DNA of 64,000 nucleotides, from contig NZ_MRZO01000006.1 of the NCBI RefSeq assembly GCF_002732165.1, positions 62,001-126,000 on the forward strand. Reading direction: 5' to 3'. The position numbers were made by a program, and so were the translations under genes. The notes under the pieces are model-generated. The model ran no database searches. It was given only the letters and a program-made list of their open reading frames with translations, and was not told the DNA's origin. The stretch is from Staphylococcus xylosus. GTDB lineage: Bacteria; Bacillota; Bacilli; Staphylococcales; Staphylococcaceae. This document shows, piece by piece, positions 1 through 9,403 of the stretch. Each line of letters opens with the position of its first letter. The first letter of the stretch is position 1.

Positions 1-1218
1 CGACAACGTATCTTTGAAGTACTATCACCAGAAGAAGTTGCCGACTTCTTTGAACAATTAGAAATCGATGAAGATGAATACGAAGCATTATTTGATACGA
101 TGGATGCTAATTATGCTAGTAAGATCCTAGAAGACATGTCTTACGATAATGCCGTAGATATTATGAATCAGTTGTCTAAACAAAAAACAGTTAGTCTCCT
201 CACATTAATGAAGCGTGAAGACGCTAAAGAAATCAAAGCATTATTACATTATGATGAAGATACTGCTGGTGGTATCATGACTACTGAATATATCTCATTG
301 AAAGCGACAATGCCTGTAAAAGAAGCGCTTATTCATGTAAAAGAACAAGCCCCTAATGCAGAAACGATTTATGTTATTTTTACAGTGAATGATGATAAGC
401 AACTAGCCGGAGTGCTCTCACTTAGAGACTTAATTGTAGCTGAAAATGATGCATACATTGAAGATATCATGAGTGAACGTGTCATTAGTGCAAATGCAGC
501 CGATGACCAAGAGGATGTAGCTCAAAAAATGAGAGATTACGATTTCATTGCGATGCCAGTTGTCGACTACCAAGACCATTTGCTTGGTATTATCACAATC
601 GATGATATTTTAGATGTTATGGACGAAGAAGCAAGCGAAGACTACTCTCGTTTAGCCGGTGTCTCAGACGTTGATGCTACAAATGATTCTGTAATTAAAA
701 CAGCTAGAAAAAGGTTGCCATGGTTGATTATACTTACATTCTTAGGAATGATTACCGCGACAATTTTAGGGTCATTTGAAGATACACTATCAAAAGTTGC
801 ATTATTAGCTGCGTTTATTCCAATTATTAGTGGGATGTCCGGAAACTCAGGCACACAATCGCTTGCCGTTTCTGTTCGTAATATTTCAACAGGTGAAATT
901 GATGAACAAAGTAAATTTAAAGTTGCATTAAGAGAAACTGGTAGTGGATTTTTAAGTGGATTGGTCTGCGCAATCTTGTTATTTATCATTATTATGGTCT
1001 TATATGGCCAACCAATCTTAGCAACTATTGTAGGTAGTAGTTTAACAATCGCGATGACAGTGGGTACATTAGTAGGTTCAATGATCCCATTAGTTATGAA
1101 CAAATTAAAAATTGATCCTGCAGTCGCAAGTGGTCCGTTTATCACTACAATTAATGATATTGTCAGTATGTTGATTTATTTTGGATTAGCAACATCATTT
1201 ATGTCTTACTTAACATAA
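1..1218 (+). CDS. mgtE: Magnesium transporter MgtE (3' part, start outside window)
   Basis: The frame is open from base 1, so this is the last ~405 codons of a protein whose start lies upstream. MgtE is a dimeric Mg2+ channel of the cell membrane, gated by its cytosolic N and CBS domains sensing internal Mg2+. Visible in order: the end of the acidic N domain, a CBS pair (roughly the region around MTTEYISLKA to IDDILDVMDEE), a connecting helix, then about five membrane helices. The family signatures GNSGTQSLAV and DPAVASGPFITTINDIVSM, the latter carrying the pore aspartate, are intact. The antiporter gene starts 9 bases after the stop, so the two are probably co-transcribed ion-homeostasis genes. 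Confidence is high; only the N terminus is missing because of the window edge. Confidence 0.95.
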   Translation, partial: RQRIFEVLSPEEVADFFEQLEIDEDEYEALFDTMDANYASKILEDMSYDNAVDIMNQLSKQKTVSLLTLMKREDAKEIKALLHYDEDTAGGIMTTEYISLKATMPVKEALIHVKEQAPNAETIYVIFTVNDDKQLAGVLSLRDLIVAENDAYIEDIMSERVISANAADDQEDVAQKMRDYDFIAMPVVDYQDHLLGIITIDDILDVMDEEASEDYSRLAGVSDVDATNDSVIKTARKRLPWLIILTFLGMITATILGSFEDTLSKVALLAAFIPIISGMSGNSGTQSLAVSVRNISTGEIDEQSKFKVALRETGSGFLSGLVCAILLFIIIMVLYGQPILATIVGSSLTIAMTVGTLVGSMIPLVMNKLKIDPAVASGPFITTINDIVSMLIYFGLATSFMSYLT

Positions 1219-1227
1219 GGGGGTTAT

Positions 1228-3072
1228 ATGGAATTTGTATCACTTGTTGTCGTAGTTTTAGCGGCATTTTTCACACCAATTATAGTCAATAGGCTGAGGA
1301 TTACATTTTTACCTATAGTAGTAGCTGAAATATTAATGGGTATTATTATAGGTCATTCTTTTTTGAATTTAGTAGAACGTGATTCAATACTTAATATATT
1401 ATCGACTTTAGGTTTTATATTCTTAATGTTTTTAAGTGGTTTGGAAATTGATTTTAAAGCCTTTAAAAGAGACAAAAGTTCAACTAAAAAAGAAGAAAAA
1501 GCTAAAAAGCAAGAACCAGGTCATTTACAACTTGCCATAGTTGTATTTTTGTTTATTATGATTATATCTATTGTCTTTGCATACATGTTCAAATGGTTCG
1601 GCTTAATAGATGATGTTTTACTAATGGTTATTATTATATCTACGATTTCATTAGGTGTCGTTGTACCAACATTAAAAGAAATGAATATCATGCGTACGAC
1701 AATTGGACAATTTATCTTGTTGGTCGCTGTATTAGCAGACTTAGTAACAATGATCTTATTAACAGCATACGGAACGTTACATGCTTCAGGTAATACATCC
1801 TTGTGGTTAATCGGTAGTTTAGTGGTATTTACAATTGTTTTTTACTTTTTAGGTGGTTTCTTCAAGAAAGCACAGTTCTTGCAAAAATTAATGGATGGTA
1901 CCACTCAAATCGGTATACGTGCTGTCTTTGCACTTATCCTATTATTAGTGGCTTTAGCTGAAGGTGTTGGTGCAGAAAACATACTTGGCGCGTTTCTAGC
2001 GGGGGTTGTAGTCTCTCTTCTTAATCCAGATGAAGATATGGTTGAAAAGTTAGATTCGTTTGGATATGGTTTCTTTATTCCAATCTTCTTTATTATGGTC
2101 GGTGTAGATTTAAATATCCCTGAGTTGATTAAGGAACCGGCATTATTGCTGATTATTCCGTTTCTAATATTAGCTTTTCTAATATCTAAATTGATACCAG
2201 TATTTTATATACGTAGATGGTTCGATATGAAAACTACAATTTCTTCTGCATTTTTACTAACATCTACATTATCATTAGTCATTGCTTCTGCTAAAATTGC
2301 AGAACAACTTGGCACAATTTCGCCAGAGATATCTGGTATTTTGATATTAAGTGCCGTTATCACTTGTGTATTTGTACCAATTGTCTTTAAGAAAATGTTC
2401 CCAATGCCTGACGAAGCAACAAGACAGATTGAAGTAAGCTTGATAGGAAAGAATCAATTAACTATCCCAATTGCTCAAAATTTATCTTCACAACTGTATC
2501 AAGTTTCCCTGTATTATCGAAATGATTTAAGTGATAAACGTAAATTATCTGATGCGATTTCAATGATTGAAATTGCAGATTATGAAGAAGGATTACTTGA
2601 GCGTCTTGGCTTATTTAAGCGTAATATTGTTGTATGTTCGACAAACGATGACAACATTAACCGCAAAGTAGCATTAATGGCGAAAGCTCATGGTGTGAAA
2701 CGAGTTATTTGCAGATTAGAATCTAGCTCTAATGATGAGGCTCTAAATAGAGAAGGTATTGAAGTGTTTAGTAGCTATATGAGTAATAAGATTTTATTAA
2801 AAGGCTTAATAGAAACGCCTAATATGCTTAACTTGTTAAGTAATGTCGAAACATCATTATATGAAATTGCGATGTTAAATCATCAATATGACCAAATTCA
2901 ACTGCGCAATTTCCCATTCGGTGGGGATATTATCTTTGTTCGTATTATTAGAAATAACGAATCTATTGTCCCGCATGGCGATACTCAGCTACGATACAGA
3001 GACCGCGTTATTGTTACAGGTTCTAAAGAATATGTTGACGAATTGAAACGTGAATTAGAGTTTTATTATTAA
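1228..3072 (+). CDS. cpaA: Cation/proton antiporter CpaA with RCK domains
   Basis: A 614-residue CPA2/Kef-type antiporter exchanging K+ or Na+ for protons. About twelve hydrophobic segments fill residues 1-390. The C-terminal ~220 residues look like a regulatory RCK_N unit followed by an RCK_C unit (final ~80 residues, from LYEIAMLNHQ to the end). In S. aureus the RCK_C domain of CpaA binds the second messenger c-di-AMP; applying this here is inference from family and position. The start ATG follows GGGGG after a 9-base gap from the mgtE stop. A charged Lys/Glu-rich cytosolic loop (about residues 80-98) interrupts the membrane part. A strong hairpin follows the gene. Confidence 0.88.
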   Translation: MEFVSLVVVVLAAFFTPIIVNRLRITFLPIVVAEILMGIIIGHSFLNLVERDSILNILSTLGFIFLMFLSGLEIDFKAFKRDKSSTKKEEKAKKQEPGHLQLAIVVFLFIMIISIVFAYMFKWFGLIDDVLLMVIIISTISLGVVVPTLKEMNIMRTTIGQFILLVAVLADLVTMILLTAYGTLHASGNTSLWLIGSLVVFTIVFYFLGGFFKKAQFLQKLMDGTTQIGIRAVFALILLLVALAEGVGAENILGAFLAGVVVSLLNPDEDMVEKLDSFGYGFFIPIFFIMVGVDLNIPELIKEPALLLIIPFLILAFLISKLIPVFYIRRWFDMKTTISSAFLLTSTLSLVIASAKIAEQLGTISPEISGILILSAVITCVFVPIVFKKMFPMPDEATRQIEVSLIGKNQLTIPIAQNLSSQLYQVSLYYRNDLSDKRKLSDAISMIEIADYEEGLLERLGLFKRNIVVCSTNDDNINRKVALMAKAHGVKRVICRLESSSNDEALNREGIEVFSSYMSNKILLKGLIETPNMLNLLSNVETSLYEIAMLNHQYDQIQLRNFPFGGDIIFVRIIRNNESIVPHGDTQLRYRDRVIVTGSKEYVDELKRELEFYY

Positions 3073-3138
3073 AAGATCAGGACAATAACTCATCTTTTAT
3101 CTCATATTATCTAACAAATCATATATTTAACTTTTAAA

Positions 3139-3183
3139 AGCGAAGGCTAAGGCATATCATCTAGAAATGTCTTAGCCTTCGCT
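3139..3183 (+). terminator. Intrinsic terminator after cpaA
   Basis: A long inverted repeat (AGCGAAGGCTAAGGC ... GTCTTAGCCTTCGCT) ends the mgtE-cpaA unit. The downstream run is only moderately T-rich. Confidence 0.75.
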
Positions 3184-3384
3184 ATATTAAAACAAATTTT
3201 ATAAAAGTAGTATTTTGTGAGAATGACTATTAAATTCATCTTACATAAATGTATGTTCGTATCTTTTTATCATATTCCTTATAAGATGAATATTTCAATT
3301 TAGCCATGTAAACGCATAAAAAATTCAATTGATATTAAAATAAATTGTTTATTCATTATAACCAATGTTAAAATAAAGAATGTT

Positions 3385-3396
3385 GATATTGGTATC
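3385..3396. promoter_or_regulatory. Possible FapR-type operator upstream of fabI
   Basis: The imperfect palindrome GATATTGGTATC lies 77 bases before the fabI ATG. Staphylococcal fabI is known to be controlled by the malonyl-CoA-responsive repressor FapR, whose operators are AT-rich palindromes with a central TACC/GGTA. The match is partial, so this is a candidate only. Confidence 0.3.
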
Positions 3397-3473
3397 GAGT
3401 AAAAAAGTATATATCTGTGTCATCTGAATTCGAACCAGTAAAAAATGAAAATTTAAATAAAGGAGTTATTTTC

Positions 3474-4244
3474 ATGTTAAATTTAGAAAACAAAACTTTC
3501 GTCATTATGGGTATTGCAAACAAACGTAGTATTGGTTTTGGCGTTGCTAAAGTATTGGACCAACTTGGTGCAAAATTAGTATTTACATACCGTAAAGACC
3601 GTAGTAAAAAAGAATTAGAAAAATTAGTTGAACAATTAAATCAAGAAACACATCATATGTATCAAATTGATGTTCAAAGTGATGAAGATGTAGTAAATGG
3701 TTTTGCTGAAATTGGAAAAGAAGTTGGCAACATAGATGGCGTTTACCATTCGATTGCATTTGCAAATATGGAAGATTTACGTGGTCGCTTTATTGATACA
3801 TCAAGAGATGGCTTCTTATTAGCACAAGATATAAGTTCTTATTCATTAACACTTGTATCACGTGAAGCCAAAAAACTTATGCCTGAAGGTGGTAGTATTG
3901 TAGCTACAACTTATTTAGGTGGCGAATTCGCAGTTCAAAATTATAATGTAATGGGTGTTGCAAAAGCAAGTTTAGAGGCAAATGTTCGTTATTTAGCATT
4001 AGATTTAGGACAAGAAAATATTCGTGTTAACGCGATTTCAGCTGGACCTATCCGTACATTGAGTGCGAAAGGTGTAGGTGGATTTAATTCCATTTTAAAT
4101 GAAATTTCAGAACGTGCACCGTTAAAACGTAATGTCGATCAAGAAGAAGTTGGTAAAACTGCAGCTTATCTATTGAGTGATTTTTCAAGTGGTGTTACCG
4201 GAGAAAATATTCATGTAGACAGCGGTTATCATATCGTTAAATAA
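3474..4244 (+). CDS. fabI: Enoyl-[acyl-carrier-protein] reductase FabI
   Basis: Catalyses the last reduction of each fatty-acid elongation cycle (trans-2-enoyl-ACP to acyl-ACP) in the cytosol; it is the triclosan target. I place the start at the ATG at 3474 because an AAAGGAG ribosome site ends 8 bases before it and this gives 256 residues, the normal staphylococcal length. A GTG at 3417 in the same frame would add 19 non-homologous residues. It is an SDR fold: glycine-rich GIANKRSIGFG at the N terminus, catalytic Tyr147, Tyr157 and Lys164 (TTY, then NYNVMGVAK), and C-terminal GENIHVDSG. Compared with S. aureus FabI as I recall it, roughly 85-88 percent of residues match, which argues for a different species. 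It is transcribed alone. Confidence 0.96.
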   Translation: MLNLENKTFVIMGIANKRSIGFGVAKVLDQLGAKLVFTYRKDRSKKELEKLVEQLNQETHHMYQIDVQSDEDVVNGFAEIGKEVGNIDGVYHSIAFANMEDLRGRFIDTSRDGFLLAQDISSYSLTLVSREAKKLMPEGGSIVATTYLGGEFAVQNYNVMGVAKASLEANVRYLALDLGQENIRVNAISAGPIRTLSAKGVGGFNSILNEISERAPLKRNVDQEEVGKTAAYLLSDFSSGVTGENIHVDSGYHIVK

Positions 4245-4289
4245 TATTATGAAATCTCATAATAAATAACACTACAGTTAATATATTAT

Positions 4290-4450
4290 AAAATTTGGCG
4301 TTGATATGGGGCGACTTCTGTGGGAAGGGCGCTATATGAAGCTGTAGGTAAGACAGTATCTACAGAAAACATGCATAAAAAAACTGCCAACAAAGTCGTG
4401 GACCTATGTCGACAGCCTGAAACCTCTGATACTTAGTATTAGAGGTTTTT
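4290..4450 (+). ncRNA. Structured intergenic RNA segment after fabI (unassigned)
   Basis: This 160-base stretch is more GC-rich than the surrounding spacer and contains nested complementary arms: CTGTAG ... CTACAG (about 4341-4366), GTCG ... CGAC (about 4395-4413), and TTGGC (4293) with GCCAA (4386). It ends in a terminator-like hairpin and T run at 4421-4450. It could be an independent small RNA or a structured fabI 3' UTR. It does not match RNase P RNA, tmRNA, SRP RNA or 6S RNA as I know them. No clear promoter is seen; a TATTATAAA stretch just before it is a weak -10 candidate. Confidence 0.45.
4421..4450 (+). terminator. Terminator closing the post-fabI RNA segment
   Basis: Inverted repeat AACCTCTGATACT / AGTATTAGAGGTT followed by TTTTT. 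Confidence 0.7.
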
Positions 4451-4500
4451 GTATTAAAAAATTGAGATCAGGGCAGGCATTTATTATGACCTCAATATAT

Positions 4501-4541
4501 AAATTAAAGCACCTAGACGATTTGTCTAGGTGCTTTAATTT
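4501..4541. terminator. Bidirectional terminator
   Basis: Perfect 18-base arms (AAATTAAAGCACCTAGAC and its complement) around a 5-base loop, with A and T tracts on both flanks. It serves the fabI side and the convergent exporter gene. Confidence 0.85.
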
Positions 4542-4589
4542 ATAAGTCGAAATTTAACACTGATATCATAATTAAGCTATTATTTTATG

Positions 4590-5675
4590 CTATTCTTTAA
4601 CATCACTATTAGCTTTTTCGATAATTTGCTGTCTGTATTGGAAAACATTACGCACAATCGTTTTAATTACTGCGTAAAGTGGGACAGCTACAAGTATTAG
4701 GCCGAAACCACCGAGATTACCAGCAGCTAAGATGACAACAATGATTGTTAATGGATGAATATTTAAAGATTTACCCATAACATTTGGTGTAATAACATTA
4801 CCTTCTAATTGTTGAGCAACTAATGTGATAATACATACCCATATAAATGTAGTTGGACTTTGAATAATTCCGATAATGGCTGCCGGCGCAAATGCCATCC
4901 ATGGACCAAGGAATGGAATCATATTAGCTACACAGGCAAACATAACTAATAATAATGTATAATTCAAACCAATAATTGAATATCCGATATATAAGATAAC
5001 ACCTAAAATAATACTAACTGTTACTTGACCTTGAATATAAGACTGTACTGTATGATTTAAATCTTTTAATAAATCAACAATAAAAACTTTTCTATCACCT
5101 TTAAATAGTTTAGCAATAAAAGGTATAAAACGTTCATGGTCTTTTAACATATAAATTAAGAAAAATGGCACCATGATAAGTAAAAATAGTGTTGAGATAA
5201 ATGAAGTTAAATAACTAAATGAATTAGATAATATATCTGCAGTACTATTACTCATAGATTGAACCATTTTATTTATTCTATCTGTTACATCAGCAGGTAA
5301 TCTTTCCATTTGATCTAAAGCAAAGTTGATAATATATTGAATTTCATGCTGTAATGCTGGTATTTGATTGATTAAGTTTTCAATTTGCTCTGCAATTGGT
5401 GGTGCGATAAACCTAATAATGATACCGATAATGATGAATAAAGCGATAAAGATAATTGTTATGCTAGCCCAACGTGGGACTTTGTTTTTTTCCAATATTT
5501 TTTGAAAAGGTAAGCAAATATAGAATAAGAAGCCACTTAATAACAATGGTAATAAGACCGATTGAATAATAATTACAAAAGGTACAAATACACTATGGAC
5601 TTCCATGACTAATTTGATTAGTAAAAACAGGATTAATAAAGCGATGCCTGTTCTAAACCAAACCTTATTTAGCAT
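4590..5675 (-). CDS. AI-2E family transporter (PerM-type membrane protein)
   Basis: A 361-residue integral membrane protein of the AI-2E/PerM exporter family. Seven to eight hydrophobic segments are visible: two close together at the N terminus, a soluble helical stretch near residues 90-145 (IAEQIENLINQIPALQ and following), then a membrane block to about residue 340. The family hallmark Pro/Gly-rich segment (ANMIPFLGPW, then QQLEGNVITPNVMGKSLNIHPL) is present. Members export varied solutes; some are linked to quorum molecules or Na+/H+ exchange, and the substrate here is unknown. The start is supported by AGGAGG 9 bases before the ATG. The gene stands alone, convergent with fabI. Confidence 0.85.
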   Translation of the reverse strand: MLNKVWFRTGIALLILFLLIKLVMEVHSVFVPFVIIIQSVLLPLLLSGFLFYICLPFQKILEKNKVPRWASITIIFIALFIIIGIIIRFIAPPIAEQIENLINQIPALQHEIQYIINFALDQMERLPADVTDRINKMVQSMSNSTADILSNSFSYLTSFISTLFLLIMVPFFLIYMLKDHERFIPFIAKLFKGDRKVFIVDLLKDLNHTVQSYIQGQVTVSIILGVILYIGYSIIGLNYTLLLVMFACVANMIPFLGPWMAFAPAAIIGIIQSPTTFIWVCIITLVAQQLEGNVITPNVMGKSLNIHPLTIIVVILAAGNLGGFGLILVAVPLYAVIKTIVRNVFQYRQQIIEKANSDVKE

Positions 5676-6009
5676 AGGACAGTTCCTCCTAAATTCTTTT
5701 TTAAGTACTATTAAGTATATCTCAAATAAACAAAGAACAAAAGATGAAAATAGAATTCAATAATTTCTGTGGCACAATTATAAAAAAATAGAAAGTTATT
5801 GTTATAATTCGGAGTTATTTGTGTTAAATAGTGTAAAACTATTTCGATATTATAATATAGTTATCTGGAAATTTAATATAAATTATTTTATATAATATAT
5901 AAAGTGTGAAAAGTATAACTTAATGAATACGTTGCGCGGAATATTATATATGTGTATAATAATGAAAAATATATCATTTTACATAATGGTACAACAAGGG
6001 GGATACGTT
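5676..6009. other. Divergent intergenic region, promoters only
   Basis: 334 very AT-rich bases between the divergent AI-2E transporter and sodium/alanine symporter genes. Several -10-like TATAAT stretches exist (for example near 5810 and 5895) but no operator or small gene could be supported. Confidence 0.4.
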
Positions 6010-7581
6010 ATGTTAGAGGGCTTACTTACGTGGTTGTATGATATTGTTTGGAGCAAACCTTTAGTTTATGGTTTATTGCTTACAGGAGTATTATTTTCAT
6101 TTATGATGCGCTTTTTCCAAATTAGGCATTTTAAAGAAATGATACGCTTAATGTTTCAAGGGGAAAAATCACCGACAGGTATTTCTAGTTTCCAGGCAAT
6201 TGCTTTATCTTTAGCAGGGAGAGTAGGGACTGGTAATATTGTAGGTGTTTCGACAGCTATATTTATTGGGGGGCCTGGTGCCATATTTTGGATGTGGGCA
6301 TCAGCATTTTTAGGGGCAGGTAGTGCGTTTATTGAATCTACACTTGGACAAATTTATAAACGTGAAGAGAAAGGTCAATATCGAGGCGGTCCAGCATTCT
6401 ATATTGAATATGGTATTAAGGGGAAATTAGGAAAGATATACGGTTTAATATTTGCAATCGTTACTGTTATATCAGTGGGGTTATTATTACCAGGTGTACA
6501 GTCTAATGCTATTTCAAGCTCGATGAAAAATGCATTCAGTTTAGAACCTTGGATAGTGGCAATATTCTTGGCGCTTTTAATTGGTTTAATCATATTTGGA
6601 GGTATTAAGTGGATTGCAAATGCAGCAACTGCAGTAGTACCATTTATGGCAATTGCGTACATTTTAATGGCAGTAATAATTATATTCATAAATATTGAAC
6701 AAGTTCCAGCTTTATTTGCATTAATATTTAAATCTGCATTTGGTTTTGAAGCAGCCTTTGGAGGTATTGTAGGGGCTATGATTGAAATTGGTGTTAAAAG
6801 AGGTCTATATTCAAATGAAGCAGGACAAGGTACAGGTCCACATGCTGCGTCAGCAGCAGAAGTATCTCATCCAGCTAAACAAGGATTAGTACAATCATTT
6901 TCAGTTTATATAGATACATTATTTGTCTGTACAGCAACCGCTTTAATTATTTTACTTTCAGGTACATATAATGTCACTGATGGTGGTTCGATGTCAGACG
7001 GTAAAGCGAGTATGATTAAAGACAATGGTATATTTGTAGAAATGTCCAATGGTGATAAGGATTATTCAGGTACAGCAATGTATGCACAAGCTGGTATTGA
7101 TAAAGCCTTCCAAGGCAGTGGATATCACTTTGATCCTACATTCTCAGGATTTGGATCATACTTTATTGCAATTGCGTTATTCTTCTTTGCCTTTACAACA
7201 ATACTGGCATACTATTATATTGCTGAAACCAATATTACGTACTTAACTAGACGAAGTTCGAAGAGAACTACTTTTATATATATTAATTTTATAAGAATCG
7301 TTCTGATTTTAGCTACAGTATATGGTGCAGTTAAAACTGCGGATTTAGCATGGATGATGGGTGATTTGGGTGTAGGTATGATGGCTTGGTTAAATATTAT
7401 TGCTATTTGGATACTACATAAGCCAGCAATCAATGCACTGAAAGATTATGAGAAGCAAAAGAAAAAACTTGGATCAGGTAAACGAGCAATTTATAAACCA
7501 GATCCTAGTAAAGTACCGAATGCTGTTTTCTGGCTAAAAGATTACCCACAGCGACTAAAAAAAGAAAAAATTGATGATTAA
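6010..7581 (+). CDS. Sodium:alanine (AGCS family) symporter
   Basis: Na+-coupled uptake of alanine or glycine across the cell membrane. The start is taken at the ATG at 6010 because AAGGGGG ends 8 bases before it. This gives 523 residues; an upstream in-frame ATG at 5923 has no ribosome site. About ten or eleven membrane helices are seen, with the AGCS signatures ALAGRVGTGNIVGVSTA (written here as SLAGRVGTGNIVG) and SNEAGQGTGPHAAAAA-like SNEAGQGTGPHAASAA. An extracytoplasmic insertion around residues 330-375 is typical for the family. The C-terminal tail is basic. It is monocistronic, divergent from the AI-2E exporter gene. Confidence 0.92.
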   Translation: MLEGLLTWLYDIVWSKPLVYGLLLTGVLFSFMMRFFQIRHFKEMIRLMFQGEKSPTGISSFQAIALSLAGRVGTGNIVGVSTAIFIGGPGAIFWMWASAFLGAGSAFIESTLGQIYKREEKGQYRGGPAFYIEYGIKGKLGKIYGLIFAIVTVISVGLLLPGVQSNAISSSMKNAFSLEPWIVAIFLALLIGLIIFGGIKWIANAATAVVPFMAIAYILMAVIIIFINIEQVPALFALIFKSAFGFEAAFGGIVGAMIEIGVKRGLYSNEAGQGTGPHAASAAEVSHPAKQGLVQSFSVYIDTLFVCTATALIILLSGTYNVTDGGSMSDGKASMIKDNGIFVEMSNGDKDYSGTAMYAQAGIDKAFQGSGYHFDPTFSGFGSYFIAIALFFFAFTTILAYYYIAETNITYLTRRSSKRTTFIYINFIRIVLILATVYGAVKTADLAWMMGDLGVGMMAWLNIIAIWILHKPAINALKDYEKQKKKLGSGKRAIYKPDPSKVPNAVFWLKDYPQRLKKEKIDD

Positions 7582-7676
7582 CTCATTATTCAATTTGTAA
7601 AAATTAAGTTGAAATATTTTAAAATCATGCGTCTCTTGGTACAATGTCTATAAGACTACTAGGGGGCGCATGATTT

Positions 7677-8423
7677 ATGTATGACTTTCAACCAGGAAAT
7701 ATCAATAAGATTAATTTTCCTAGCGATATTTTAGATAGAGATGTGACATTATCTATCTATTTACCTAAGGATTTTACAGCATTATTTAAATATAAAGTTG
7801 TTTTTTGTTTCGATGGCGCAGACTTTTTTGCTTTTGGCAGGATTCATCGTACTTATGAAAAGTTAAGAGAAACCAATGAAGTTGAGCGAGCAATTTTTGT
7901 AGGTTTTCATTATGAAGATGTTGATAAAAGAAGGGCAGAATTTCATCCGCAAGGCGCTCGTACACCATTGACTGTGAAAGCTATGGCTAATGAAATATTG
8001 CCGTTTATAGATAAGACCTTCCCAACATTCAAAGTAGGTAATGGGCGTGTTTTATTAGGAGATAGTTTAGCTGGTAGTGCTGCATTAATTACTGCATTGT
8101 CATACCCGCGTGTATTTAGCCAGGTAGGCTTATTAAGTCCGCAACATGATGAGGCTATTCAAACATTAATTGAACGTTGCCAATTTAAAGATCAGCTATC
8201 AATTTGGCATGCGATAGGATTAGAAGAAGGGGATTTCAAGTTACCTACAACCGGTAAAACGGCAGATTTTTTAACGCCAAATCGCGAATTAAATTCTATT
8301 ATTAAAGCAAACGGTTTTACGTATCACTATTTAGAATTTGAAGGTGGACATAGATGGAAGTCATGGCAATATTTGCTTGATGAAATGTTAAAATATTTTT
8401 TATCTGATAATATTTCATTTTAA
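7677..8423 (+). CDS. Putative esterase (alpha/beta hydrolase)
   Basis: A 248-residue cytosolic protein of the putative esterase family (Fes/esterase D-like). The nucleophile elbow G-D-S-L-A-G lies near residues 125-130, and a histidine near the C terminus (EGGHRWKSW) completes a likely Ser-His-Asp triad. An early motif VVFCFDGADFF fits the oxyanion-hole strand. Substrate is unknown. The ATG at 7677 follows AGGGGGC by about 9 bases; an out-of-frame ATG at 7670 meets a stop after four codons. Its neighbour downstream is the YjcG-type gene; the same pair of genes occurs together in S. aureus as I recall. Confidence 0.85.
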   Translation: MYDFQPGNINKINFPSDILDRDVTLSIYLPKDFTALFKYKVVFCFDGADFFAFGRIHRTYEKLRETNEVERAIFVGFHYEDVDKRRAEFHPQGARTPLTVKAMANEILPFIDKTFPTFKVGNGRVLLGDSLAGSAALITALSYPRVFSQVGLLSPQHDEAIQTLIERCQFKDQLSIWHAIGLEEGDFKLPTTGKTADFLTPNRELNSIIKANGFTYHYLEFEGGHRWKSWQYLLDEMLKYFLSDNISF

Positions 8424-8508
8424 TATTCTGAAATAAATTGACTTTAGAGTAACGAATTTTTCAGAAATTTGATATAATGTAATTATGTTAAACAAAGGAG
8501 GAATTTAA

Positions 8509-9018
8509 ATGATTTTAGGATTGGCATTAATTCCGTCAAAAGCATTTCAAGATGAAGTGAATGCATATCGTAAGCGTTATGATGCTCATTATGCGTCTAT
8601 TATGCCGCATATTACGATAAAGGGGCAATTTAAAATAAACGATGGTGATTTAGAGTCTGTAAAAGAGACAATCAAATCAAGAATCGAAGGCATTCCAACA
8701 GTTGATGTTCACGCAACAAAAGCATCTAATTTTGCGCCGATAACAAACGTTATTTATTTTAAAGTTGAAAAAACAGAAACTTTAGAAAACTTATTTAATC
8801 AATTTAACAAAGGCGATTTTTATGGGGTGGCAGATCATTCGTTTGTTCCACATTTTACTATTGCCCAAGGATTAACGAGTCAAGAATTTGAAGATATCTA
8901 TGGACAATTGAAGTTAGCGGGGATTGACTATAAAGAAACTATTGAGCAACTTTCATTAGTTTATTACGATGAAAAAGAAGATAAATGGAAAGTTTTAGAA
9001 GACTTTAATTTAGCATAA
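8509..9018 (+). CDS. YjcG-type 2'-5' RNA ligase/phosphoesterase family protein
   Basis: A 169-residue protein of the 2H phosphoesterase superfamily. Both H-x-T signature motifs are present: PHITIKG (about residues 38-44) and PHFTIAQ (about 117-123). The two histidines would form the active site acting on 2'-5' or cyclic phosphodiester bonds in RNA or nucleotides. The biological substrate of the Bacillota YjcG group is not known to me. The start ATG follows AAAGGAGGA. It lies 85 bases after the esterase gene, with a TATAAT-like stretch between them that may provide its own promoter. Confidence 0.88.
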   Translation: MILGLALIPSKAFQDEVNAYRKRYDAHYASIMPHITIKGQFKINDGDLESVKETIKSRIEGIPTVDVHATKASNFAPITNVIYFKVEKTETLENLFNQFNKGDFYGVADHSFVPHFTIAQGLTSQEFEDIYGQLKLAGIDYKETIEQLSLVYYDEKEDKWKVLEDFNLA

Positions 9019-9033
9019 ACGTGTTCCATTTTG

Positions 9034-9068
9034 ATTAATGTCTAAACATAGCATGATTAGACATTAAA
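9034..9068 (+). terminator. Hairpin after the YjcG-type gene
   Basis: Inverted repeat TTAATGTCTAA ... TTAGACATTAA lies just after the stop, with an A-rich rather than T-rich flank. It may be an mRNA-stabilising hairpin or a weak terminator. Confidence 0.45.
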
Positions 9069-9107
9069 AATATAGGGTTTGTGGAATAAATGCCCATCTC
9101 CCAAATA

Positions 9108-9141
9108 AGAGAGCTAATCAACTTAGGTTAGCTCTCTTTTG
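9108..9141 (+). terminator. Intrinsic terminator
   Basis: AGAGAGCTAA ... TTAGCTCTCT stem followed by TTTT; ends the esterase-YjcG unit. Confidence 0.8.
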
Positions 9142-9207
9142 TATTTAAAATAGTATAATTTTCTCAGTGTATCCCCTTCGTGTGCCTGAACAAGGTTTCA
9201 TGAAACT

Positions 9208-9254
9208 AAAAAGCATCAATTTCTATAAGTTTTTAATAGAAATTGATGCTTTTT
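9208..9254. terminator. Bidirectional terminator before ltaA
   Basis: AAAAAGCATCAATTTCTAT and its complement ATAGAAATTGATGCTTTTT flank a short T-rich loop. Placed between convergent genes, it can act in both directions. Confidence 0.8.
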
Positions 9255-9403
9255 ACTAACGATTTTTTATGTCTCATGTTCTCAATTTTTTTTATTATTA
9301 TAACTCATGTGTACATCTAAGTTTGAGGGTGGCTAATAATTTTTATAATAAATTGTATATGCTCAATAATACTTTTCTATAAACATTAAAATTTATGAAT
9401 AAT

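Noticed and set aside
3417-3473. N-terminal extension of FabI from a GTG at 3417
   Set aside because: The AAAGGAG site at 3459-3465 clearly serves the ATG at 3474, and the extension is not like any FabI.
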